Below are positions 1 to 9,091 of a DNA stretch of 64,000 nt, piece after piece. The first letter of the stretch is position 1. Every line of letters starts with the position of its first letter. The position numbers and the translations under genes are program-made. The DNA lies in the NCBI GenBank assembly GCA_914767885.1, contig CAJZBQ010000013.1, forward strand, positions 992,001-1,056,000, read 5' to 3'. The notes under the pieces are model-generated. The model worked only from the letters and a program-made list of their open reading frames with translations. It was not told where the DNA came from and did no database searches. This DNA comes from Blepharisma stoltei. Taxonomy: Eukaryota > Ciliophora > Heterotrichea > Heterotrichida > Blepharismidae.

Positions 1-71
1 TATATTCTTCTGTTTCCTTTAAGTATCAATTTACAATAGCTAGCATTTAACGCCAAATTCGGAACCTCTTA
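1..71. other. AT-rich left flank
   Basis: Short AT-rich stretch left of the first IES. No open frame can be judged because the window edge cuts it. It ends in TTA, the direct repeat that flanks the element at 72. Confidence 0.4.
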
Positions 72-458
72 CTCCCCCCCCCCCCTCCGTGAGCGAACAA
101 AACCATTAGAAAAATCGCCATTTTTTGACCAAAAACCCACCCTCCGTGAGTGAACAAAAATTTTTTTTAATAGAAAAAATTTTAATGGAAAAAAATTTTG
201 ATATATAAGTGATAATTAGTATAATGAAATCTAGAGCTAATTCTGTTTAATTTTAAACAAATTGCGTTTTAAAACATAAATTTTGCAAATTAAATTAATA
301 TTTGCTTCCCAATTTTTGCAAATTAGGATTTTTTTAAATTTCGAAAAAAATATTTTTTATAAAATTTATATATAAATTTTTTTTAAAAAAAAAATTAACC
401 CCCCTCCGTGAGCGAACAAAATTTTTTTGTTCGCTCACGGAGGGGGGGGGGGGAGTTA
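72..458 (+). mobile_element. Family A MITE-like IES, TTA flanked
   Basis: The 387 bp element starts CTCCCCC and ends GGGGGAG with a TTA direct repeat on both sides. The motif CTCCGTGAGCGAACAAA occurs near the left end, again about 70 bp further in (one base different), and as a head-to-head pair at the right end. The interior is very AT rich. It lies at the stop codon of the minus-strand kelch gene: the TAA of that gene is the TTA repeat itself, so the protein end survives excision. Confidence 0.85.
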
Positions 459-1260
459 GTAGTTATTTTGGGGAATGCTATAAACTATTACTTTTTGAAG
501 ACTATGGCTTGTTATAAATATTGAATCTCTAAATCGCGCATTGGAGCTATACTGAAAACTTAAACCTTGGGGTAGAGGAGCCATACTTTCTCACACATTT
601 TGTTTAAAATCATACCTTTCAGCCAGATTATTGTTACCTCCTATTAAATAAACATAATTATTGAAAAATATAGGATTAACATGATAATTGATCTTTGAGT
701 TTTGCAGCTGCTTTAAATTTTTATTTTTGTCGATCGTAAATGTGGTGCCTGAACTAGAATTATTATTGCAGCAATAAAAATAAGTTTTATCAGGAAGTAT
801 GCAGCTTCCTGTATACCCATGGATTGATTCTTGTGTTGGGAGAGTTACTGTAGAAAAAATCTGGAAATTATCTAAGTTTATAGTTGCAAAATTTGAAGAA
901 CTATGTCTGAAAAATGAAAGCTCGTTTGATTCAAATTCATCTTCTATTTCTGCTATTAAAGAAGCCATAAAAGGTCTTTTATAAATATTTTCAATAGCTT
1001 CATTTACTTCGTTGCAGCTTAATTTGCTTATGCTTCACCAGATCGTCTTTCGTTGAATGTCTGTAGCGTTTAATTTTAAAATATTTTCCATATTATCTTC
1101 AGTAACAATATCAAGAAACTCCCCTCCATTATATAAAATTTCAATCATTTTGTCGCATCTTGCTTCAGCCTCATTTATTTGATTGATATATTTCTCAAAA
1201 AAAAATTTCCATGACTTCTCCTCTTCCCTTTTTGGACTTGAGCTTAGCTTTGGTCGCCAT
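456..1260 (-). CDS. Kelch-motif protein with coiled-coil N-terminus (one-base frame break)
   Basis: Reads about 267 residues from ATG at 1260 to TAA at 456, with two or more UGA codons as Trp. The C-terminal half carries a kelch blade signature (YLIGG followed by AERYDF and a Trp 5 residues on). The N-terminal 90 residues are charged and probably helical. Frame is continuous only if the poly-A run at about 1195-1203 (T9 on the coding strand) is read as eight bases; as printed it breaks after codon 20, so it is a homopolymer error or a real frameshift. It starts 31 bp from the divergent EF-hand gene. Kelch folds are binding platforms; the partner is unknown. Confidence 0.6.
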
Positions 1261-1291
1261 TACATCTAAATTTATTTTATTTAAAAATATC
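1261..1291. promoter_or_regulatory. Compact divergent intergenic spacer
   Basis: Only 31 bp, almost all A and T, separate the start codons of the kelch gene (minus) and the EF-hand gene (plus). Any promoter elements for both must lie here or within the coding ends. Inferred from layout only; no known motif is recognised. Confidence 0.3.
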
Positions 1292-1582
1292 ATGGATTCC
1301 AAAGCACAAATGCTAGATATCGTTAACGACGACATAAAGCTCCATTGCATTACTCAAGCAATTTTTGCCGAGCACAATCGAAGTGATAACAACACAATCG
1401 GATTTGACCAATTCTACAGCATCATCAAAGCAATGAATCGAAACACAAGCTACAGGCCGCCTCGTAAAGGCGAAGTCAGAGAAATTTTCAAAGAAATCGA
1501 CACTGATAATGACGGCTTAATCTCTTTTGAAGACTTCAAAATCCTAATTAGGCGCGTCCTTATGTGTGCTTTAGATATTTAA
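1292..1582 (+). CDS. Small EF-hand protein
   Basis: A 96-residue protein beginning MDSKAQ and ending at TAA. Residues 70-81 form a canonical EF-hand calcium loop (DTDNDGLISFED, with acidic residues at positions 1, 3 and 5 and a closing acidic residue at 12). An earlier helix-loop-helix around residues 25-45 is degenerate. An upstream in-frame ATG at 1211 exists, but it lies inside the divergent kelch gene, so the start at 1292 is preferred. No IES or intron is seen. A calcium sensor role is inferred from the loop; the target is unknown. Confidence 0.7.
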   Translation: MDSKAQMLDIVNDDIKLHCITQAIFAEHNRSDNNTIGFDQFYSIIKAMNRNTSYRPPRKGEVREIFKEIDTDNDGLISFEDFKILIRRVLMCALDI

Positions 1583-1618
1583 TGCTAAAATAACACTTCA
1601 TGTAGAATTTGTATTAAA

Positions 1619-3211
1619 ATGGACGTCGTAGACAAAGAAAGACACTGCGAATTCATTTCTTTAGTCTACAAGAACAACGTCCCCCAGATCTATACCATAC
1701 TAAGAGACTACCAAATTGACCCTTTTCTCCCTACAGACTCCAGAGGTTACTCTGCACTTCACGTGTGTGCATTAAATAACAGTACCACAATCGTGAAGTT
1801 TCTTATAAGATATGTCCAAGAATTCTATAAAGAAAAATCCCAAGAAATCATCCACAATTGGGTCAACCTCAAAAATTTAGACGGCTTTACCTGCCTTCAC
1901 CTTGCAGTTTTCAGAGGAAATCTTGTAATTTATAATTAGAAACTTGTGAAGCTGTTAATTAATCTTGGAGCAGACCCAAAAGCAGTGACAGGCCATGGGC
2001 TTGGAGTGATTCATATAGCGGCTCAAAATGACCAGATTATGATGATGGTTTATTTTAAAAGTCTGGGGTTTATGCATGAAGATCAGGATTATAAAGGGGC
2101 AACTCCTTTGCATTGGGCTTCTTATATTGGCTCAGAAATGGCTACTTGTGTACTTTTATCGTGAGGAGTAAACCCGAACTGTAGGGACGAAGAAGGACAA
2201 ACGCCTTTGCATTTGGCAAGTATTAATGGGAATGCAAGGATTGTGAGAAGTTTGTTATTAAAAGGAGCTGAGCCAAATGTATCTGATTCCAAAGGAAGGA
2301 CTCCTACTGAGTTGGCAAGGGAAAACGGGTTTGAGTCCATTGTAAGCTTGCTGAATAAACCAGGGTGGCTATCTATATGTGGAATTAAGCCACCACAGAG
2401 GCCTGTAAAATATAGAAGAACTTTATTGGTTTTATTTTTAGGATTATTGATTTTTGGCTGTGTGTCAAATTTACTAGTGATCCACCAAAATTTGGAATTT
2501 TTTATATTAAACGGATTTGAGCTGTTTTTATTTTTTATTATTTGTCACAAAAATCCTGGGTATTTGAAGAAAAATCCTGAGACTACTTTGTTGTCTTTAT
2601 GTGAGGAATATGAATGCAATCAAATTTGTCCAGAATGTATATTGAAAAGGATGCCGAGGTCTAGACACTGCCAGATTTGCAATAAATGTGTAGAAAAATT
2701 TGACCATCATTGCCCTTGGATCAATAATTGTATAGGAGGGAAAAACCTTGGACTTTTTTATATTTTTTTATTAGTAACGCTTATATTTTTGCTATGAAAT
2801 TCATTTATGCAGCTGCAAATTCTTTGGCATTCTCAGTATTCTTCAATAATCGATTGTCCTCTATTAATCCAGCAAATTCTTTCAGGAGTTTCAGCGTTTA
2901 TTTCTTTGGGATTTTTCATGCCGGTTTTGCTTTTATTTACTGTGCAAACCAAAAATATATGCTCTAATACAACGACTAATGAAAGATATTCGAGGACTGC
3001 AAGGGGAAGTTTGCAAGGCTATGAGAGATCGGATTCTGATACTTTGGTTAAAAGAGATAACTGTCTTAGGAATATAATTGAGATGTGCTGTAATTCTAAT
3101 CAAATCAAGAGAGAAAATATAGAACTAAACGAGATGCTTGAAAATAACGATGTGCGGTACACTTGGGTAGCAAAAGAGTATGAATCATTAAAAAAAATGC
3201 TATTAGAGTAA
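1619..3211 (+). CDS. Ankyrin-repeat DHHC protein S-acyltransferase
   Basis: About 525 residues. The first 240 hold ankyrin repeats (HVCALNNSTTIVKFL, LHLAVFRGN, IHIAAQND, TPLHWASYIG, TPLHLASINGN). A DHHC cysteine-rich domain follows between hydrophobic segments, with CPECILKRMPRSRHCQIC then FDHHCPWINNC; Cys of DHHC is the acyl-accepting residue. TTNE after the last membrane pair matches the TTxE motif. The architecture is that of the Akr1/ZDHHC17 class, which palmitoylates proteins at Golgi or endosomal membranes. A 15 nt intron at 1925 removes an in-frame TAG. UGA is read as Trp at least twice. Confidence 0.88.
1925..1939 (+). other. 15-nt intron
   Basis: The sequence GTAATTTATAATTAG has GT and AG ends and contains the only in-frame stop in the ankyrin region. 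Removing it joins GNL to KLVKLL in the same frame. The length is the one typical of heterotrich ciliates. Confidence 0.85.
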
Positions 3212-3252
3212 GTTTAATATATTTATATATTTTTAGTACTATAAATCCCTTA

Positions 3253-3801
3253 CTGCCCCCCATCCTTGATCGAACGATTGACTGTAAAAATTCCTAAAAA
3301 TTGGATCCTTGATCGAACGATTTTTAATATCATGCAAATTTTTATATATATATAAAAATATATTAGTTATCAAAAGCTTGGGAAGATGCACCTAATGAAG
3401 TTGTTTTTAGAGCTTTAAGACAACAGAAAGTGCGGAATCAATCATCCGAAGTGATTTAGCCGTCAACCTAGGCTGAAAAACTCAATAATATAAAAAATAG
3501 AGATTCTTTAAAATTTAAAAAAACAATTTAATTCAGTAAGGAGCAAATTAAAATTTATACAGTTTAAAAGGGTAACTAATAAATCAAAAATATTAAAAAT
3601 TGATATTTTATGAAATTAATTCAATTTTTTGCTGTAAAAATAATTATTAAATACTCTTAACCCTCTTATTTAAAAGTAAATAAAAAAAATATATATATAT
3701 ATTTTATTTTATATATATTTTTTTTTTCCCGAAAAATTTTTTTAACCCCCATCCTTGATCGAACGATGGCGAATCGTTCGATCAAGGATGGGGGGGAGTT
3801 A
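3253..3801 (+). mobile_element. Family B MITE-like IES, TTA flanked
   Basis: The 549 bp element carries the motif ATCCTTGATCGAACGAT at the left end, again about 50 bp inside, and as a head-to-head palindrome at the right end next to GGGGGGAG. TTA is repeated at both edges. It lies between two genes. A 561 bp sister copy is at 7434. Confidence 0.85.
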
Positions 3802-4114
3802 TTAATTTTAGCTTGCACAGTGTTTTTTTATTAATCTGCGACAACTCTAAATTTTCGAAATAATATTCATTTTTGAATTTTATTAAAAATTTAGATTTCT
3901 TATATATGCAAATGAAACCCAATAGAAATAGAGCAATTGTATATAAGAGTTTCTTATTAAATTTAACTTGCTATGCATATTAATATGAAATTAACTTTGA
4001 GAACAAATTAATGGCAGAATTTAAATTTTCAGCCCAGCAGTGCACACCTCAAAATCTGGTACCATTAGCATTATTCAAATAATTGTTTTCTATATAAATT
4101 CCCTTTAAATTAAT
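3802..4114. other. AT-rich intergenic, nothing recognised
   Basis: About 310 bp between the family B element and a convergent minus-strand gene. No open frame, repeat or RNA gene is evident on either strand. Confidence 0.4.
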
Positions 4115-4519
4115 TTAAAGATTAGGAAATGGGTCTAGTAGAAGATTCACTGATATCTTCCTATTGTTCAGAATTTTCACTTGGTTTTTATTTTTATTTG
4201 TTTTCAGTCGATTTTTGATTATTGGCATATGCCCAATGCTATGATTTGCTTTAATAACCCTTGGCGTGCTAAATTCATTATGATCAAAGTTGAAAGAGAA
4301 ATCTTCAATGATCTGAATTTCTTTCCGTCCTCGGGGCGAATAATGCTTTATTTTATTTGAATTATTTGTGATTTCAAACTTCTTTTTTAAAACTGGAGAT
4401 TCGCATTGAATTGAATTTGGAATTTTTTGAGTTTCCAGAAAGTGGATTGGGCTTGTAAGCTTTCTCCTTACAAGAATAGTTTCGTCCATATTTTTATTAT
4501 AAACTCGCCTAATTTTCAT
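4115..4519 (-). CDS. Hypothetical basic protein, 134 aa
   Basis: Open from ATG at 4519 to TAA at 4115, rich in Lys, Asn and Ser with no membrane segment or recognisable domain. No UGA codon or IES is needed to read it. It is divergent from the trypsin-kelch gene 172 bp away. Low-complexity, basic, disordered proteins of this size are common in ciliates; function unknown. It could also be a terminal exon of something larger, but no upstream extension is visible. Confidence 0.5.
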   Translation of the reverse strand: MKIRRVYNKNMDETILVRRKLTSPIHFLETQKIPNSIQCESPVLKKKFEITNNSNKIKHYSPRGRKEIQIIEDFSFNFDHNEFSTPRVIKANHSIGHMPIIKNRLKTNKNKNQVKILNNRKISVNLLLDPFPNL

Positions 4520-4691
4520 TAATTTTGCGCAAAAGCGCAGGTTTTTATATTGTTAGTTAATGTGAGTAGAATATTTGCTGATCTAGCAAAAATTATGATT
4601 ATGTATTTTTTGCGACAGTAAATAAGGTAATAATGGTTGGGTTATTCCAAATTTTATATAAGAAAGTAATTCATTATCAATTATTAGAAAA

Positions 4692-7412
4692 ATGATAACT
4701 TATGATACTCAGCAGTCTAGAAGACTAAAGAACAGCGATATTTTTGTTAAAAATTATTTAAAAGCTAGTGCTTCACTGCCTCATTTATCACCAGAAAATA
4801 CTTACAAATTAAAATTGCCACCTGCTGCTTATGAAATTAATAAACGGAGTTCATCGAGATTAGAAGAGTTTGAAACTTTATTTTCAAAAGGATATATCTC
4901 TATTACATCTAAAAATCCAGAAAAAGAAATTTCTAACTTTTTATTTATTAACCAGACATAAATTACAAATTAATTTGATTTTTATATCGAAATTATATCA
5001 AATATTGTATATAATTAAACTATTTATGAAATTTGTAATATCCGTGTTTCATATTTTAAGGAAGGTTAAGTCCAAGCCACAGGTAAAAGTCTTTAAGCCT
5101 AATATAACTAACACAGAAAAAGCTAATGCAATATTTGAAATCTGTATTGGAAAAGGAAGATTACGAAAAACTATAAGTATTGGGTGCTTACTCCCTGTCC
5201 TCCCTCGACGTGAGAGTGAGAGAACAAAAAAAATTGTTTGCGTTAATATTTTTAGTAAAAATTTATCGTGTAAATTTTTTTGAATTTGATCAAAATTCAT
5301 ATAATTGGAAATTGAAAAAAAATTATACTTAAAAATGTAAACTTAACAGAATTGTCTACAAAAATTATCATTTATATATCAAAATTGTTTTTTTTAGGTA
5401 TTTTTTTACCCCAAAATTAGAGATTTTTCCAATGTTTTTTTTTATTTGCTCACGAGGAGAGGAGTTAGTAACTCAATCTATAGCTTTAACAACAAACTTA
5501 TCAGTCTCGTCTCAATTAGATGCAGAAAGATACCAACTTGTATTTTTTGATCCCTTACAATCAGAAAGCTGTTTTAATCCTTCAGAATTTTTTTACACTG
5601 ACCCTATTCTCAATTTTACCTTGGTAGCAGTCGATAAAACTCCTATAACAATGAATAAAAAATGCTATTTTCCAATAATAAGAAATTTTAATCTATCAGA
5701 AGGCTCAAAAGTTGTAACTTATTTCCAAGGGTTTGAATATGCAGATATTGACATGATAGAAGACGATTATTTTTATTTTAATTTATTTTCAAAAAACCCA
5801 AATGGTGCGCCATTATTTACAGAAAAACTAGACTTTCAAGGAATTCAGGTGGTTGCAACACCAAACTACACCACAAAGCAGGCACTCAGAACTGATGCCA
5901 TTTTTAAATCGCTTTGAGATATCAGATATAAGCTTAAAAACCAAGAATTAATTGACATGCTCGAAGAATCGGAGCTTGAAGAAAAGCCAAATAATCAGCA
6001 CGGCCACGATTTTTTCTGATTCGAGTGGCTGACCACCAATATTTACTATTTTAATTTTACAAAACAAACATGAAAAAAAATAAAACCAGAAAATTCACGA
6101 GAAATTAATAACTGACTCCCCCCCCCCCCTCCGTGAGCGAACAAAACCATTAGAAAAATCGCCATTTTTTTGACAAAAAACCCACCCTCCGTGAGTGAAC
6201 AAAATTTTTTTAATAGAAAAAAATTTTAATGGAAAAAAATTTTGATATATAAGTGATAATTAGTATAATGAAATCTAGAGCTAATTCTGTTTAATTTTAA
6301 ACAAATTGCGTTTTTAAAACAACAAATTTTTTGCAAATTAAATTAATATTTGCTTCCCAATTTTTGCAAATTAGGATTTTTTTTAAATTTCGAAAAAAAT
6401 ATTTTTTATATAAAATTTATATATAAATTTTTTTTTAAAAAAAAAAATTAACCCCCCTCCGTGAGCGAACAAAATTTTTTTGTTCGCTCACGGAGGGGGG
6501 GGGGGGGAGTGAGAGAATTGGCACTTCAATTGAAATAACAGACTAGGAATTGACCCCAAAGGAAATTGAATAATTGCAGGAGGCATTGAAAATAGCAATG
6601 GAAATCCAAGCAATGAAATTTTTTTATACAAATCAGAATCAAATATTCTACAAAGGCTGCCTAATATGCTTGAGCCAAGGGAAGAATGCTCAGTTGTATG
6701 CATTTCTCATTTCATTTATATCCTAGGAGGTAAGAACAGCAATGCAAGCTGTGAAAGATATAACAGAAATCTAGAAGAATGAGAATTAATCTCACCTATG
6801 ATTTATGAAAGGTATGGCCATGCTGCCCATGCAATGAACGCTGAACAAGAAATTTTTGTTTTTGGAGGAAATCCATATGAAATTGCAACTACAATTGAGA
6901 AATATAATATAGGTGATGAAAAATGAGAAGAAATTGAATTGAGGCTTTCTGAGCCATTTATACAAGGAGGGTTATATAAAGTAAATGAGAATAAATTGAT
7001 ATTGTTTGGTGGAGCCTATTCTAATCAAGTTAATGTATTTCAAATAAATGAAGAATCATCAAAAAATACCCAAGAAGATAGCTATAAATACTCAATAAAT
7101 AAAATTAAAAAGCTAGCCGAAAATATTCAAACATTTTTCCCTACATTTTTAGATTGAAGCCAGAATTCTATAATCATTATGAATGGAACTGAAAACTTTA
7201 ACAATTTTCGGGTATCCAAATACTCCTTTGACAACTATACCGCATTTGAAAGAAAAATTAGTAAAGCAAAGAAAGGTCCTCAATCATATCGACGGTTCCC
7301 AGAATTAACTATTTTGCATTCCGCACGATTTTTGCCTCCACTATCAAACAAATATGCTTCAGTACCTATTTCATGGTCTCCAAAATTTTCATACAAAGGG
7401 TTTTATTATTAA
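4692..7412 (+). CDS. Degenerate trypsin-like domain fused to kelch propeller
   Basis: After removing IESs at 4961, 5191 and 6116 and a 17 nt intron at 5044, the frame is open for 650 codons. Residues about 130-330 resemble a trypsin-type peptidase: TISIGCLVTQSIALTTN, a NFTLVAV strand and NPNGAPLF. The catalytic His expected after LTTN is absent and the Ser expected before PLF is Ala, so it is probably inactive. The second half has kelch blades (WIIAGG, YILGGKNS with CERYN, FVFGGNP, ILFGGAY) with Trp encoded by UGA in several. Kelch propellers bind partners; this may be a scaffold. The start is the first ATG after an AT-rich spacer. Confidence 0.7.
4961..5040 (+). other. Short TA-flanked IES, 80 bp
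   Basis: AT-rich segment with TA at both ends and a terminal inverted repeat around ATTACAAATT / AATTTGTAAT. It introduces TAA right after FINQT. With its removal and that of the 17 nt intron, the frame of the trypsin-kelch gene is restored. Confidence 0.65.
5044..5060 (+). other. Probable 17-nt intron
   Basis: GTGTTTCATATTTTAAG contains an in-frame TAA and has GT and AG ends. A 15 nt alternative starting two bases later leaves the wrong frame after the neighbouring IES is joined, so 17 nt is favoured. The exact IES join nearby affects this call. Confidence 0.5.
5191..5467 (-). mobile_element. Degenerate family A IES, TTA flanked
   Basis: 277 bp, with CTCCC at the left edge, GAGGAGAGGAG at the right edge and TTA repeated on both sides. 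The right end keeps the family A pattern of a spacer (ACCCCAAAATTAGAG, then ATTTTTCCAA) followed by TTTGCTCACGAGG. Joining the flanks gives the continuous peptide SIGCLVTQSIAL of the trypsin-like domain. Confidence 0.8.
6116..6512 (+). mobile_element. Family A IES, TGA flanked
   Basis: A 397 bp close relative of the element at 72. Its flanking direct repeat is TGA, not TTA, so no TA dinucleotide is present at the joint. Removal joins REINN to WENWHFNW, with the single remaining TGA read as Trp. Confidence 0.88.
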
Positions 7413-7433
7413 GTGCTAGCTTAATTATTACTT

Positions 7434-7994
7434 ACTCCCCCCCCATCCTTGATCGAACGATTGACTGTAAAAATTCCTAAAAATTGGGGAAATTAACCCC
7501 AATCCTTGATCGAACGATTTTCATATCATGCAAAATTTTATATATATAAAAATATATTAGTTATCAAAAGCTTCGGAAGATGTGCCTAATGAAGTTGTTT
7601 TTCAGAGCTTTGAGACGACAGAAAGCTGCGAAATCAACCATCCGAAGTGATTTAGACATCAACATAGGCTTAAAAGCTCAATAATCTAATAAAATAGAGA
7701 TTCTTTAAAATTTTAAAAAAATATTTAATTTAAATTAAAATTTATACAGTTTAAAAGGGTAACTAATAAATCAAAATATTAAAAATTGATATTTTTATGA
7801 AATTAATTCAATTTTTTGCTGTAAAAATAATTATTAAATACTCTTAACCCTCTTATTTAAAGTAAATAAAAAGGGGGTCTATATATATCTTTTTCATTTT
7901 ATATATAAAATTTTTTTCCCCAAAAAAATTTTTTTTAACCCCCATCCTTGATCGAACGATGGCGAGTCGTTCGATCAAGGATGGGGGGGAGTTA
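7434..7994 (+). mobile_element. Family B IES, TTA flanked
   Basis: 561 bp sister copy of the element at 3253, with the same motif order and TTA on both sides. It lies just after the stop codon of the trypsin-kelch gene. A retroposon is inserted next to its right edge. Confidence 0.85.
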
Positions 7995-8010
7995 GTATCC
8001 CACAAGAAAT

Positions 8011-8404
8011 AAAATGCGACCTCGATGGAAATTGGCCAAAGAAGCACTACCTGAGCAGGTAGGATCCATGCTGATGAAGCTGAAAACAGGGCCTCTATCC
8101 ATTTTGAAGTAGGTCTTCAGGCTTGGGGAAGAGGGAAATTTTGTTTCTCCCCAAAGGTTTTCCTGTCAGATGGGCTAGACAGGTTTTGTCTTTCACATAG
8201 TCTTCGTTTATCGGGATTATCGGGCATCCTACATTGGGTGGCTCTAGAGGGGTCTCTCCGGAAAATTCAAGAGGGTGGAATTTTGACTGTAGCATCATAT
8301 TACTCTGGTGTCTATGCACCCCGCGTAGGTCACGTTTCCTGAAATCAAGGTAGTCCAGCTAGTTGGGAGTCTGTCATGGTTGTGTAAAATATTAATCTTA
8401 ATCT
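8011..8404 (+). mobile_element. SINE-like retroposon
   Basis: GC-richer insert starting AAAATGCGACC and ending in TTAATCTTAATCTT. The sequence AGTATCCCA flanks both ends, with a further similar AGAAAT, and is read as a target-site duplication. The part near 8046-8110 resembles the minus-strand fragment at 37.3-37.4 kb. Confidence 0.75.
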
Positions 8405-9091
8405 TAGTATCCCAGAAATCGAAACCATTTTAATTCATAAAGTTTGAGTATATAATTAATTTACTTTAGTATAATAAAATACATGTTAAATTAAGTATCA
8501 GCTTTTACTTCTTCGGGCTCATCATTGTTTAAAAAATTTTAAAAATGGAGCCAGAAGAAGCTCAGAGTGCCATTCCTTCATCGACAATCATGACGATAAA
8601 TGTCCACAGACTATCTAGCCTATTGATTTTTTTACATATTCATTATTATAAAATTTAGGTTTTATTTTTTTGTTGTAATGTCAAATATCGGCCAAAAAAA
8701 AATCTATCGATTCCCTGCACCTGGCGGAAGGTCCGGAGCTTTGCCAGCATATTGGGCTTTTCACTAGGTCCTTGAAACGTACAGCAGCAAATTCATGATG
8801 ACTCTTCGAAATAAAGGGTGCAAGGAGACTTCGTGTTGAGCTGGGGACGTGAAGGTAGCCCAAACAATCATCCCCAACCGAGTTCCCCTCTGGAGTAGGA
8901 TGTGCAACCGCTAGATTTTGGATTCAGAAGGAATAGGGATCCTTCTGAGAAGTTGTGACGTCACCAAATTTTATAAGTCATCATAAGAAGAAAATTTTTC
9001 CAAGTTTTACAAGAATTTTTTTTTAAGTGGGCCTGAAAAAAAAGCTTTAGAAAATTAGCAATAAAGGGTTTTAATTAATATAAAACTCTCC
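8405..9091. other. Intergenic with possible small ORF and a 331-bp TIR segment
   Basis: A plus-strand ORF of 37 codons (8545-8658, MEPEEAQ...) faces a possible minus-strand C-terminus ending NDEPEEVKADT; neither is convincing. At 8646-8976 lies a segment with ends TTATAAAATTTAGG and CCAAATTTTATAA. Its GC-rich interior contains TGACGTCACC, also found in the retroposons, so it may be a minus-strand SINE or an IES. The rest is AT rich. Confidence 0.35.

Noticed and set aside
8545-8658. 37-codon ORF MEPEEAQSAIPSS
   Set aside because: Too short, no family match, and a competing minus-strand reading exists; noted only within the intergenic entry.
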